DNA of 64,000 nucleotides from Sulfurovum sp. (GTDB lineage Bacteria > Campylobacterota > Campylobacteria > Campylobacterales > Sulfurovaceae), in the NCBI GenBank assembly GCA_024637255.1, contig JAGXFO010000007.1:1-64000 (forward strand), read 5' to 3'. Below, piece by piece: positions 34,962 to 43,341 of the stretch. Below the pieces are notes generated by a model, which was not told the DNA's origin, did no database searches, and saw only the letters and a list, made by a program, of their open reading frames with translations. The first letter of the stretch is position 1; every line of letters begins with the position of its first letter. The translations under genes were made by a program, and so were the position numbers.

Positions 34962-36595
34962 GTCTCCATCCTTCCTGCATTATATTCAATCATTTCAACA
35001 AACTGTGATGCACTTTCTTCATACATATCAAATATTTTATTCACACCAGCTAAGATAAATTTTCTATTGTCTTCTTTGCTATCCGAAAGTGCTATGATCT
35101 CACCACTAAACCCATTGGCGCGCAATGTAATACTATAGTAAACATTGATAGCTTCATCATCCATGGCACACACTGCAATGCCATTATTGATATCTGGTGC
35201 TTCGTTGCTATTTTTATCGATAAGTATCACATTAGTAAAACCGTCGTTCTTGGCTACTGTATAATACACAGTATCAATTTCATAAATAGTGACTTCCATT
35301 CCTGCTTCTTTGAGCTCTTTACAGATATGGGCACTCTTGTGTGTGTATCCAAAAAAGAAGATATTTTGTTTCTCATCTTTATTGAGTTTCATCAAGTAAT
35401 TAAAGGCTTTTCTATCGACTGCATCATAAGGCTTGACTACTCCATCTACCTTTGTAGCTTTGTACTGTGGTCGCAACTCTACCTGATTCATACGGCTATA
35501 TACCACAGACTTGGCATAAACACTTTTTGCATTGAGTATGAAGTAGATATTGTCTATATCTGAACTTTTCAAGGTAAGCATCGCGGCTATGTTTCCTCTT
35601 TCATGCAATGTTTCAATGAGCTTCGCAGATGAACCATCCTCATGTATCACTTGATGACCATCCTGTTCTGCCATGGCCGCTTTATATTCATCATTTTCTA
35701 CAATCACCGGTTCATAAACTTTATGACTTTTCAATTTTTTAGCAATTGTTGTGCCCAAATGCCCATAGCCATTAATGATGATCACATTATGCATTTTATT
35801 TACATGGTTAATACTATCCTGATTACGCAGCTCATCAAATCGTTGGGAAAAAGCAGAAACCATCACAGAGGTCACAAATGAAATCATAGCAATACCAAAA
35901 ATAATACCGAACATCGAGACCACTTTACCCAAGTCAGTCACCGGAGAGATATCACCATATCCCACCGTAGAAATGGTAATGAGTGCCCAGTATATAGCAT
36001 CCAAATAAGAATGCAATGATTCATTAATGCCAAATTCAAGCAGATAGAAGATGGAGCCAAAGGTAAAAGTCACACCAAAAAGCATGTATCCCAAAAATAT
36101 GAATTCAAAACGTTTTTTAAGCAATGCATCAAAAAGACTGGATGCACCATGCATGTAGTGATAGAGTTTAAGCAATCGTATAATTCTAAATTTCGGGAAA
36201 ATGGCCACAATATCAATCAATGCAGGCAAAGAAATCATATAACGCAGTTTAAGTTTTAAGACTGTCCAGTATTGTCTAGATCTTGATTCAGAAGATGCAG
36301 AAATAATATATTTATGTATGTCATGGCTTATCCACAGTCTCAAGAGATACTCCAAAGCAAAGATACCCGTGACAAAATAAAGATCTATCTTTACAAGCCA
36401 CTGGGGTACTTTTTCTGTTTTGCTCATAACAAGTATAGAAATAGAAATGATAATAAGCACTATCATGAACGCATCGAAGTATTTTTTATACGGGTAGTTT
36501 ATATCTTCAAGAAGCGAACGGAAGAATGATTTTACTTTTTGATAGCGCACAGATCCATACATGATATGCGAAAGTTTCAATATAAAGTCATGCAT
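34958..36595 (-). CDS. Voltage-gated-like potassium channel with two RCK/TrkA-N domains
   Basis: A 545-residue protein. The N-terminal half has about six membrane helices of the ion-transport superfamily, including an Arg-rich segment (FRIIRLLKLYHYM) and the pore STVGYGDISPVTDLG with the potassium-selective TVGYGD filter. The C-terminal half contains two Rossmann-type TrkA-N/RCK domains: VIIINGYGHLGTTIAKKL (about 265) and IFFFGYTHKSAHICKELKEA (about 410), each with a G-x-G/x-H-x-G-like nucleotide-binding turn, the second degenerate. It probably conducts K+ gated by nucleotide or voltage. AAGGAGAG is the ribosome binding site. It is the first gene of the channel-gpsA-tamA-tamB string. Confidence 0.9.
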   Translation of the reverse strand: MHDFILKLSHIMYGSVRYQKVKSFFRSLLEDINYPYKKYFDAFMIVLIIISISILVMSKTEKVPQWLVKIDLYFVTGIFALEYLLRLWISHDIHKYIISASSESRSRQYWTVLKLKLRYMISLPALIDIVAIFPKFRIIRLLKLYHYMHGASSLFDALLKKRFEFIFLGYMLFGVTFTFGSIFYLLEFGINESLHSYLDAIYWALITISTVGYGDISPVTDLGKVVSMFGIIFGIAMISFVTSVMVSAFSQRFDELRNQDSINHVNKMHNVIIINGYGHLGTTIAKKLKSHKVYEPVIVENDEYKAAMAEQDGHQVIHEDGSSAKLIETLHERGNIAAMLTLKSSDIDNIYFILNAKSVYAKSVVYSRMNQVELRPQYKATKVDGVVKPYDAVDRKAFNYLMKLNKDEKQNIFFFGYTHKSAHICKELKEAGMEVTIYEIDTVYYTVAKNDGFTNVILIDKNSNEAPDINNGIAVCAMDDEAINVYYSITLRANGFSGEIIALSDSKEDNRKFILAGVNKIFDMYEESASQFVEMIEYNAGRMET

Positions 36596-36644
36596 TATAA
36601 ACTCTCCTTGCAGGGCACAGTGTACTCATTACAGCATTTACAAT

Positions 36645-36670
36645 AAAGTGTTGTGTGTTCACAACACTTT
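36645..36670 (-). terminator. gatB terminator-like hairpin
   Basis: AAAGTGTTGT, a 6-base loop and ACAACACTTT form a perfect 10-base stem five bases past the gatB stop codon. The minus strand continues TTTATTGT rather than a pure U-run. It separates gatB from the potassium-channel transcript. Confidence 0.5.
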
Positions 36671-36674
36671 AGCA

Positions 36675-38105
36675 TTAGCCCAATCTCTTCTTTAACAGCT
36701 CATTTACCTTGCCAGGGTTTGCCGTGCCCTTACTTGCCTTCATCGTTTCGCCTACAAAGAAGCCAAAGAGTTTGTCTTTACCCGACTTATACTGCTCTAC
36801 TTTGTCTGGATTTGTAGCCAAAATGTCATCGATGATTGTCAAAATCGCTCCATCATCACTTACCTGGGCAAGACCTAGCTTTTCTATAAGTGCCTCAATA
36901 TCACGGCTCTCATTTTCCATCATATAATCAAGTATCTCTTTGGCACCTGAGCCAGAAATGGTACTGTCAGAAATTTTAGACACCAGTGTACCAAGTGTTT
37001 TGGCATTCACAGGCGTACTTTCCATAGAAAGCCCCGCTTTATTGAGACGTCCAAGCAACTCTGATGTCAACCATGTCACTGCTGTTTTGGCCACAGCACC
37101 GTTTTGCATCATCTCTTCAAAATAGTATGACATCTCTTTGTCTGAAGTAATGACTTCTGCATCATCCTTTTTAATACCCAACTCTTCCGTATAACGTTTC
37201 ACTTTTGCATCCGGCAGCTCAGGCATAATTTTTGCCTGCTCTATCATCTCCTGCGTTACGACAAGCGGACGCAAATCCGGGTCTGGAAAATAACGATAAT
37301 CTGCAGCCTCTTCTTTGCCTCTCATAGACTTTGTGACACTTTCGGCCACATTCCAAAGACGTGTTTCCTGCTTTACTTCCTGTTCATACACACCATCTTC
37401 ATAGGCTTCAGTCTGTCTTTGTACTTCATAGGCGATGGCGGCTGCCACGAATTTAAATGAATTGATATTTTTTATCTCCACTCTCGTACCAAATGCTTCT
37501 TGTCCTTTGGGACGAATGGAAACGTTCACGTCACATCTGAAAGAGCCCTCTTGCATATTTGCATCGGATATATCAAGATAACGTACAGTGGAGTGCAGTT
37601 TTTTCAAATAAGCCACTGCTTCATCTGAATTTCTCATATCTGGATCAGAGACGATTTCAAGCAGAGGCGTACCTGCCCGGTTTAAGTCTACTTTAGAATG
37701 ATCACCCTCATGCATGTTCTTACCTGCATCAGCTTCAAGGTGTGCTTGAGTCATACCAATGCGTTTTTGAGACCCGTCGGGAAGATCTATAAACAACTCA
37801 CCTTTTTGGACAATGGCACGAGTGAGTTGAGTGATCTGATAGGCAGAAGGACTATCTGGATAAAAATACGACTTTCTATCAAAAATAGAAGTATGATTTA
37901 CATTTGCATTAATGGCGTATCCCAGCCTCATTGCTTTAATCGCAGCCTCTTTGTTTACCACCGGCAATGCACCGGGAAGTGCCAGACAAGTAGGGCAGGT
38001 ATTGGTATTTTGATGCTCTGCAAAAGAAGTAGGACAGGCGCAAAAGAGTTTTGTTTTAGTATTAAGCTGAACATGAACTTCAAGACCAATGACGGTTTCA
38101 AACAT
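36675..38105 (-). CDS. gatB: Asp-tRNA(Asn)/Glu-tRNA(Gln) amidotransferase subunit B
   Basis: A 476-residue GatB of standard length. It starts MFETVIGLEVHVQLNTKTKL, with a zinc site built from FCACP and NTCPTC in the N-terminal cradle domain; DRKSYFYPDSPSAYQITQ and AGTPLLEIVSDPDMRNSDEA are signature blocks, and a C-terminal YqeY-like tRNA-binding domain ends KGTANPGKVNELLKKRLG. With GatA and GatC it converts misacylated Glu-tRNA(Gln) to Gln-tRNA(Gln). gatA and gatC are not nearby, which is common in this lineage. An 8-base perfect inverted repeat (38132-38139, 38147-38154) containing TATAAT lies upstream and may hold its promoter. Confidence 0.97.
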   Translation of the reverse strand: MFETVIGLEVHVQLNTKTKLFCACPTSFAEHQNTNTCPTCLALPGALPVVNKEAAIKAMRLGYAINANVNHTSIFDRKSYFYPDSPSAYQITQLTRAIVQKGELFIDLPDGSQKRIGMTQAHLEADAGKNMHEGDHSKVDLNRAGTPLLEIVSDPDMRNSDEAVAYLKKLHSTVRYLDISDANMQEGSFRCDVNVSIRPKGQEAFGTRVEIKNINSFKFVAAAIAYEVQRQTEAYEDGVYEQEVKQETRLWNVAESVTKSMRGKEEAADYRYFPDPDLRPLVVTQEMIEQAKIMPELPDAKVKRYTEELGIKKDDAEVITSDKEMSYYFEEMMQNGAVAKTAVTWLTSELLGRLNKAGLSMESTPVNAKTLGTLVSKISDSTISGSGAKEILDYMMENESRDIEALIEKLGLAQVSDDGAILTIIDDILATNPDKVEQYKSGKDKLFGFFVGETMKASKGTANPGKVNELLKKRLG

Positions 38106-38257
38106 AGTGAGTATCCTTCTAAATCATACGTGATATAATTAGAATTATTATATCGTTTTTGTTATTTAGGATTGATGAGACTCTTCAACAAGGTACTTAT
38201 CTTTAATCTCGATACAATACAAGTTATTGTCATTTCTACTTTTAAAGGATACTGTTC

Positions 38258-38400
38258 ATGGATGAAAACAAACGCTTAGGGATGCTTTGGGCGCCCTTCA
38301 TTGCAGATGCTTATGCACTCTATGGATAGAAGAGATGACGCAGTATGCCTTGATAGAAAAAAGTATCAAAACTATCGCCCAGCACTCCAAACGCAACACT
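38258..38400 (+). pseudogene. Remnant of an ADP-ribosylglycohydrolase-like gene
   Basis: A good AAAGGAT ribosome binding site and ATG start a 23-codon frame, MDENKRLGMLWAPFIADAYA followed by LYG and TAG. This resembles the N-terminus of ADP-ribosylglycohydrolase-family proteins (G-x-x-x-G-D-A-x-G; in this lineage LGMLWGAFIADAYALG). After the stop, another frame reads EEMTQYALIEKSIKTIAQHS for about 20 codons before running into the convergent thiE-like gene. The intact signal at the front and absence of the ~250-residue body suggest a gene lost by internal deletion. The match is from memory of the family, so only moderately sure. Confidence 0.4.
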
Positions 38401-38404
38401 GTAC

Positions 38405-38941
38405 TCAGTCCGCAAAATAACGTATGGATGCAAATCCGCTTGCTCCTGATTTCTCGCAGGAATCTATCTGCTCTTGTGTCAAAATACCACCCAATGCAAT
38501 CACTGGTATGTCGACAGTTTGCAGCAATGCTTCCAAGGCTTTTAACCCCAACGCTTTGCCTTTATTGGGCGTTTCAAATACAGGACTGTAGGTAATCATA
38601 TCCGCACCTAATGCTTTGGCCAGTTTTGCTTCGTCCGGAGTGTGGGTACTGATAACAACAAATAGCCCCAATTTCTTTGCCTTTGATATATCCCTGAACT
38701 GTGTGCTTGAGAGATGTACGCCATCTGCACCAAAGGTGTTTGCCTGAAGATATTCACGATGAAGCAGTACCTTCTCGAAGCCTTTGGCATTTTCAACAAA
38801 CAACTTGGCGTTATACGCATAGTTGGCATTGTCTTTATCCCGGTAAACAATCATGGAAGCTTTTTGGGAAAATCTTTTTAAGTCATGTTCCAAGTAGTTA
38901 AAGTCTAAAGTGAGAGGGTCAGTGATAGCATAGCGTATCAT
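38405..38941 (-). CDS. thiE: Thiamine phosphate synthase-like protein (ThiE/TenI)
   Basis: A 178-residue TIM-barrel protein. YRDKDNANY corresponds to the pyrophosphate-binding R-x-K of ThiE, FGADGVHLSSTQF to GADGVHLGQ, ISTHTPDEAKLAKALGADMI to the S-T-H block, TYSPVFETPNKGKALGL to G-P-x-F-x-T-x-T-K and PVIALGGIL to the final phosphate loop. It is shorter than typical ThiE (about 210) and lacks parts of the N-terminus, so it may be a TenI-like relative. It would join the thiazole and pyrimidine halves of thiamine. It overlaps the upstream small membrane-protein gene by 4 bases. Confidence 0.8.
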   Translation of the reverse strand: MIRYAITDPLTLDFNYLEHDLKRFSQKASMIVYRDKDNANYAYNAKLFVENAKGFEKVLLHREYLQANTFGADGVHLSSTQFRDISKAKKLGLFVVISTHTPDEAKLAKALGADMITYSPVFETPNKGKALGLKALEALLQTVDIPVIALGGILTQEQIDSCEKSGASGFASIRYFAD

Positions 38942-39219
38942 TGGGGGTTGTTGTTCTCTTTTTGCATAAGAAGTTTTTCAAGCAGTGCAGTTTGTTTTTG
39001 AAGTTCAAGCTGGTTCTCTTTTCCTGTAATGATATGTTCAAGCAAAAGCACGCCTACCATACCGGGCAAAGCGCCCATAAATGCAGACACAATAGCCCAA
39101 AAAAAGTTATCATGATAAAAAATGAGAAAGGAAGTGACAGCGCCAAGCAGAGCAGATGCCCATGCTACGCCTAAAAGAAAGTTGACCACAAAACCTAAAG
39201 CTCTATTTTGCAGTCTCAT
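38938..39219 (-). CDS. Small membrane protein downstream of atpB
   Basis: A 93-residue protein with two hydrophobic segments (VVNFLLGVAWASALLGAVTS and FFWAIVSAFMGALPGMVGVL) and a charged C-terminal tail rich in Gln, Leu and Lys (about 66-93) that could form a coiled coil. It is not a recognised family. It lies 21 bases after atpB and overlaps the thiE-like gene by 4 bases. Two-helix small proteins beside F-type ATP synthase genes are often AtpI/AtpZ-like, but no AtpI motif is visible, so that is only a possibility. Confidence 0.65.
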   Translation of the reverse strand: MRLQNRALGFVVNFLLGVAWASALLGAVTSFLIFYHDNFFWAIVSAFMGALPGMVGVLLLEHIITGKENQLELQKQTALLEKLLMQKENNNPQ

Positions 39220-39240
39220 ATTTAATACTCTGAGCCGATC

Positions 39241-39918
39241 TTAATGATCGTCTTCAATAGCTACTGCACCTGCAAGGTACACATAGATAAGGATCATAAA
39301 TACAAAAGTCTGAAGCAATGCAGAAAACGTAAGCAAAAGGTATGCAGGAAGCGGTGCAACAAAAGGCACTAGCATAAGAAGTACCCACAAAAACAGATCA
39401 TCACCCTTGATGTTACCAAAAAGTCTGAATGAAAGTGAAATGATTCTTGAAATATGAGAAACGATCTCGATTGGGAACATTAAGGGTGCAAGGATTTTAA
39501 CAGGACCTGCAAAATGCGCAAAATATTTTATCAAACCATTTTTCTTGATACCTTCGTAATTGTAGTAGAAAAACACTAAAAGCGCTAAAGGTAGAGTAAT
39601 ATTGATGTTTGAAGTTGGTGCTTCAAATCCTGGGATAATACCAATAACGTTTGAAACAAATACAAACAGTCCAACCGCTGCAACAAGCGGAAGATACTTT
39701 CTTGCAAGTTCTTCACCGATCACATCTTTACCCATAGCAATCGCACCGCCAAGGTACGCTTCCATAACATTTTGCGTACCTGTCGGTACAGCTCTAAGAC
39801 TCTTTGTTGCCATTTTAGCAATGACAAGAATTATTATTGCCACTAAAACCAAATGTGCAACAAACATCATTTGTCCGTGACCAAAAATAGCACCCAGGTA
39901 AGTAAATACACCTTCCAT
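39241..39918 (-). CDS. atpB: F-type ATP synthase subunit a
   Basis: A 225-residue membrane protein of the F0 sector that forms the proton half-channels beside the c-ring. The C-terminal helices carry the signature ISRIISLSFRLFGNIKGDDL with the essential Arg (LSFRLFGN). GQMMFVAHLVLVAIIILVI is the first helix and LLTFSALLQTFVFMILIYVY the last, ending with an acidic tail. As usual in Campylobacterota, atpB is apart from the main atp operon. It ends 21 bases before the small membrane protein. Confidence 0.95.
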   Translation of the reverse strand: MEGVFTYLGAIFGHGQMMFVAHLVLVAIIILVIAKMATKSLRAVPTGTQNVMEAYLGGAIAMGKDVIGEELARKYLPLVAAVGLFVFVSNVIGIIPGFEAPTSNINITLPLALLVFFYYNYEGIKKNGLIKYFAHFAGPVKILAPLMFPIEIVSHISRIISLSFRLFGNIKGDDLFLWVLLMLVPFVAPLPAYLLLTFSALLQTFVFMILIYVYLAGAVAIEDDH

Positions 39919-39974
39919 AAAACATCCTCTTGTAAGTTTAATATTGCGTGATTATACCTATTTACACCTTAGTT

Positions 39975-40763
39975 TTACGCCAATCTTTCCTGACCTAAAC
40001 GATAAAGTGCAAAATCATATTTGATGGGATCTGATTCATCAAATGTGCGTAAAGTATCTGTCAATTCTATACTTGCTTTCATGTCGTACGTTTTACGTTT
40101 GAGCAATCCTAAACGACGAGAGACTTGAAAGGTGTGTGTATCCAAAGGCATGAGCAAGTCTTTTTTGTCTATCTTTGACCATAGTCCCATATCTAAAGCA
40201 TCTTTTCGTACCATCCAGCGCAGGTACATCATATAACGCTTATGCGTGCCTGATGCACTTAACTTTTTAGGTACGCAACCTGTTAAAAAATTGTATCCTC
40301 TTGTCTGTCTGGGGTATACAGACTGCAAAGTTTCCATAAATCCCCACAATCCGTCTAAAACATTTTCCTCTTTTTTATACCCTGCATAGAAGATGTTTTC
40401 AATGCTCTCCTGACATCTCAAACGTTTCAGTGCTATAAAAAGTGACGCGATATCTTCAGCGTTTTGAAAACGATAATAGTGTGAAGAGAGTGCTTTTCGT
40501 ATCTTCTCATCACTTGCATCCAATAACGAAAAATCCAAACTTTGCAGAAACTTCACAATGAGTCCTGCATTTCCGTAAGCAAACAGGGCACAAATGAGGG
40601 CTACAGTTTCATCTTGATATTTTAATGCAACCATCAGCGGGTCTGGCTTTTCGTCGGAAATCTCAGAAATCGTGTTTCTGGCCTCTACTTCTTTATCCAG
40701 TAATATTTTTATTTCAGATATGTTCAAATCATTTACTCCAAAAGCGCCCAGGTAGGTGAGCAT
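39975..40763 (-). CDS. TIGR02757 / DUF2400 family protein
   Basis: A 262-residue protein of the TIGR02757 family, which is distantly related to HhH-GPD DNA glycosylases. Recognisable blocks are DPLMVALKYQDETVALICAL (with FAYGNAG), KRLMMFLRWMVR-like KRYMMYLRWMVRKDALDMGL, and LLMPLDTHTFQVSRRLGLL near the C-terminus. Biochemical function is not established; DNA repair is an inference from the fold. The ATG at 40763 lies within a TATAATG sequence. A TTG at residue 13 (40727) has GGAG seven bases before it and is an equally plausible start. It follows lptB by 65 bases. Confidence 0.85.
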   Translation of the reverse strand: MLTYLGAFGVNDLNISEIKILLDKEVEARNTISEISDEKPDPLMVALKYQDETVALICALFAYGNAGLIVKFLQSLDFSLLDASDEKIRKALSSHYYRFQNAEDIASLFIALKRLRCQESIENIFYAGYKKEENVLDGLWGFMETLQSVYPRQTRGYNFLTGCVPKKLSASGTHKRYMMYLRWMVRKDALDMGLWSKIDKKDLLMPLDTHTFQVSRRLGLLKRKTYDMKASIELTDTLRTFDESDPIKYDFALYRLGQERLA

Positions 40764-40828
40764 TATACTAAATAAAATTCAGCCTTAGTCTAGGAAAGTG
40801 AGCTTCGCCTATTTTCCGTCCCACCCAT

Positions 40829-41551
40829 CTAAAGGGTAAAGTGCTCGCCAAGATAGTGTTTTTTCACATTTTCATCATTGGCTATCTCATTGCTAGTACC
40901 CGTGGCCAACATCTCACCGTTACGCATCACGTATACCCTATCACAAATACCGAGTGTTTCGCGTACATTATGGTCTGTAATGAGTATGCCCATATCAAGA
41001 TCAACCAGTTGTTTAATAATACTTTGAATGTCTACCACCGCTATAGGATCCACCCCGGCAAAAGGTTCATCCAGCAGTAAAAACTTTGGTTCTCCCACTA
41101 AAGCTCTGGCTATCTCAACCCTTCTTCTTTCTCCACCGCTTAAGCGTATGCCTTGTCGTGCACGTATAGGTTCAATATTGAAAATCTCAAGCAGCTTATC
41201 AATGCGTGGCTGAATCGTCTCTTTTTTAAGATTCAATGCTTCAGCAGCTATGAGTAAATTTTCCTCCACGCTCAAATCTTTAAAAATACTCGATTCCTGA
41301 GGCAGGTATCCTATGCCCATCTGTGCACGGGCGCTTAAAGGCAGTTTGGTAATATCTGCGCCATCTAAAAACACCTGTCCCTCCGTAGCATCTGTCAATC
41401 CACACACCATATAAAATGACGTTGTCTTTCCTGCACCGTTTGGTCCCAGAAGCCCTACGATCTCTTTGCTCTTCACATACAAAGAGATATTATGTACTAT
41501 CTTTGTTTTTTTAATGGTTTTAGCAAGATTTTTGGCTTCTAGTATATGCAT
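40829..41551 (-). CDS. lptB: LPS export ABC transporter ATP-binding protein
   Basis: A 240-residue ATPase with Walker A GPNGAGKTTSFYM (about residues 36-48), Q-loop YLPQESSIFKDLSVEENL, signature LSGGERRRVEIARAL and Walker B FLLLDEPFAGVDPIAV; ITDHNVRETLGICDR has the switch His. DEPFAGVDPIAV and the LTDATEGQVFLDG pattern are typical of LptB, which powers lipopolysaccharide extraction by LptFG. lptA/lptC are not adjacent. Its ATG overlaps the tsaE stop by one base (TAATG). Confidence 0.95.
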   Translation of the reverse strand: MHILEAKNLAKTIKKTKIVHNISLYVKSKEIVGLLGPNGAGKTTSFYMVCGLTDATEGQVFLDGADITKLPLSARAQMGIGYLPQESSIFKDLSVEENLLIAAEALNLKKETIQPRIDKLLEIFNIEPIRARQGIRLSGGERRRVEIARALVGEPKFLLLDEPFAGVDPIAVVDIQSIIKQLVDLDMGILITDHNVRETLGICDRVYVMRNGEMLATGTSNEIANDENVKKHYLGEHFTL

Positions 41552-41976
41552 TAATTTTCTATCCTGTAGTTTCTGGCATTTCCTGCTGGTTCTATGTCTA
41601 TAGTTACAACATTATAGCCTACACCTTCCAGAAATGCTTTAAGCGCATCAGACCCCCACTCTACCATATGCCAACCCTGCTTTTCAAACTCTTCAAACAA
41701 CCCCAGCTGCATAAATGCTTCATGCTCCAAGCGGTAAAGGTCATAATGATACAGACTGCTTCCATCTTTTGCAACATAACAAAGCTGAAGAGAAAAAGTA
41801 GGAGAAGTGACCTCTCCTTCAATACCTTTTACTTTTGCTATGGCCTGTGTAAGCGTGGTTTTCCCTGCTGCGAGGTCTCCTCTTAAAAATACTACACTAT
41901 TTGAAGGCAACACCTCCTCCAAGTACTCCACCACTTGAAGAATGTCATCCAATGGTACTTTTATCTCCTTAACCAT
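41551..41976 (-). CDS. tsaE: tRNA threonylcarbamoyladenosine ATPase TsaE
   Basis: A 141-residue P-loop protein with FLRGDLAAGKTTLTQAIAKV (Walker A GDLAAGKTT, matching TsaE's GDLGAGKTT), VTSPTFSLQLCY (switch I-like SPTF), LYHYDLYRLEH (family D-x-Y-R-L) and MVEWGSDALKAF (V-E-W). It supports t6A37 synthesis on ANN-decoding tRNAs with TsaB, TsaC and TsaD. GAGAGGA precedes the ATG. It is coupled to lptB by a one-base overlap and sits 33 bases after trpD. Confidence 0.94.
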   Translation of the reverse strand: MVKEIKVPLDDILQVVEYLEEVLPSNSVVFLRGDLAAGKTTLTQAIAKVKGIEGEVTSPTFSLQLCYVAKDGSSLYHYDLYRLEHEAFMQLGLFEEFEKQGWHMVEWGSDALKAFLEGVGYNVVTIDIEPAGNARNYRIEN

Positions 41977-42009
41977 GCGTTCCTCTCATAAACAAATCTT
42001 ATCTTTTAG

Positions 42010-42984
42010 TTAAAAATTATTTGAAATTTTTGATATCAATTCTAAATGTTTTTTTGCTTTTCCACTATCAATACCATCACGTGCCATTTCAAAAGCTTCC
42101 TTGATATCCCTAACTTTTCCATCCACAAAAAGTGCAAATCCTGCATTAAGTACTACAATATCCCTTTTGGCGTCATGCTCTTTTCCTGCAAATATATCTC
42201 TTGTTATCTGTGCATTGTACGTCGCATCCCCTCCGAGTATTGCTTCTTTGGGTGCCAATGTAAAACCAAATGCCTCGGGGTCAATCACACCTCTGGAGAT
42301 AATTCCGCCTTCCAAATAGGCAAACTGTGTTGTGGTAGCTAGTGAAATTTCATCCATACCATCATCAGAGCTCACCACAAACGCTCTTTTTGCACCAAGT
42401 TCCAAAAGTGCTTTTGCCATAGGGTCAATATACTCAGGAGAAAATACACCCAAAAGATACTTTTTTGCTCCTGCAGGATTGGTGAGCGGCCCCAAAATGT
42501 TAAATATCGTTCTGTATTCTATTGACTTTCGAATTGGCATTAAATGCTTCATCGCAGGGTGGTGATTCATAGCAAATATGAAACAAAACCCTGTCTCTTC
42601 CAACATTTCTACCTGCTGCTGGGGCGTTAAGTTGAGATTGATTCCTAAGCTCTCCAAAACATCTGCTGAGCCAGAATTACTGGTGATACTGCGACTGCCA
42701 TGTTTAGCCACTACACAACCCAAAGAAGCCAAAAGCAGTGAAACGGTTGTAGAGATGTTAAAACTTCCACTCTTGTCTCCTCCTGTGCCTACCACATCAA
42801 CAGCCTTTTCTTGCAGTTCTTTGGAGATAGGCAGCTTGATGGAATGTTCGCGCATAATCGAAGCAGCGATGGCTATTTCACCAGGTGTTTCACCTTTTTG
42901 AGACAACTCTATCAGAAATGTGCGCGCTTCTTCTGTGGACATTTCATTGTTGAACAGTTTTTCAAATTGTGTTCTGATGGACAC
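42010..42984 (-). CDS. trpD: Anthranilate phosphoribosyltransferase
   Basis: A 324-residue enzyme that joins anthranilate and PRPP in tryptophan biosynthesis. VDVVGTGGDKSGSFNISTTV contains the PRPP-binding GTGGD loop, KHGSRSITSNSGSADVLESL the K-H-G-N/S-R anthranilate site, HHPAMKHLMPIRKSIEYRTI and FNILGPLTNPAGA the C-terminal blocks. The start codon is GTG directly following the TAA of the S4-domain gene, with AAGGAG inside that gene's end. Other trp genes are not in the window. Length is standard. Confidence 0.95.
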   Translation of the reverse strand: MSIRTQFEKLFNNEMSTEEARTFLIELSQKGETPGEIAIAASIMREHSIKLPISKELQEKAVDVVGTGGDKSGSFNISTTVSLLLASLGCVVAKHGSRSITSNSGSADVLESLGINLNLTPQQQVEMLEETGFCFIFAMNHHPAMKHLMPIRKSIEYRTIFNILGPLTNPAGAKKYLLGVFSPEYIDPMAKALLELGAKRAFVVSSDDGMDEISLATTTQFAYLEGGIISRGVIDPEAFGFTLAPKEAILGGDATYNAQITRDIFAGKEHDAKRDIVVLNAGFALFVDGKVRDIKEAFEMARDGIDSGKAKKHLELISKISNNF

Positions 42985-43233
42985 TTAAAGCTCCTTCACA
43001 TATGCTTCTTTTTGAGACTTCGGAATCGTCTTAGTTGTGGGTATCTGCAGTACCTCATAAGACTTCGCCCCTTTGAGATATTCTATAGTCACCTTGTCAC
43101 CTATCTTAACCTCTTTAGAAGCTTTTGCTTTGACATCATTGACCAGCACTACACCCGATTTAAGCATATCCGTAGCGACAGTACGACGCTTTACTACATT
43201 TACAGCCGATAACCATTTATCTACTCTCACCAT
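42985..43233 (-). CDS. S4-domain RNA-binding protein (HslR/RqcP-like)
   Basis: An 82-residue protein that is essentially a single S4 domain: RVDKWLSAVNVVKRRTVATD, MLKSGVVLVNDVKAKASKEV and KIGDKVTIEYLKG follow the R-x-D-x-x-L...-R-x-x-A...-G-x-V-x-V-N-G order. Small stand-alone S4 proteins (HslR, RqcP) bind rRNA or nascent-chain/tRNA complexes on stalled 50S subunits. It is the first gene of a compact string S4-trpD-tsaE-lptB. AAGGG precedes the ATG. Confidence 0.88.
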   Translation of the reverse strand: MVRVDKWLSAVNVVKRRTVATDMLKSGVVLVNDVKAKASKEVKIGDKVTIEYLKGAKSYEVLQIPTTKTIPKSQKEAYVKEL

Positions 43234-43252
43234 AATCCCTTCTGTCTATACT

Positions 43253-43328
43253 GTCACTGCAAGCACCCTTGTAAGCGAAGCGATTTGAGAGCAGTGACGA
43301 CTTTTGCCTACTTTTCTAAAAAAGTAGG
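43253..43328. terminator. Two nested/adjacent inverted repeats after dapD
   Basis: GTCACTGC (43253-43260) pairs with GCAGTGAC (43291-43298). Next to it CCTACTTTT and AAAAGTAGG (43307-43328) form a tight 9-base stem with a 4-base loop, 14 bases past the dapD stop. The second is a plausible dapD terminator or RNA-stabilising hairpin; it has no U-run on the minus strand. Confidence 0.4.
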
Positions 43329-43341
43329 GATAAGCCATTGT

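Noticed and set aside
40763..40800. Third copy of the 27-bp repeat near 40772
   Set aside because: Only a partial match (AAAATTCAGCCTT and a shifted TCTA) that cannot be aligned in frame; too short to claim.
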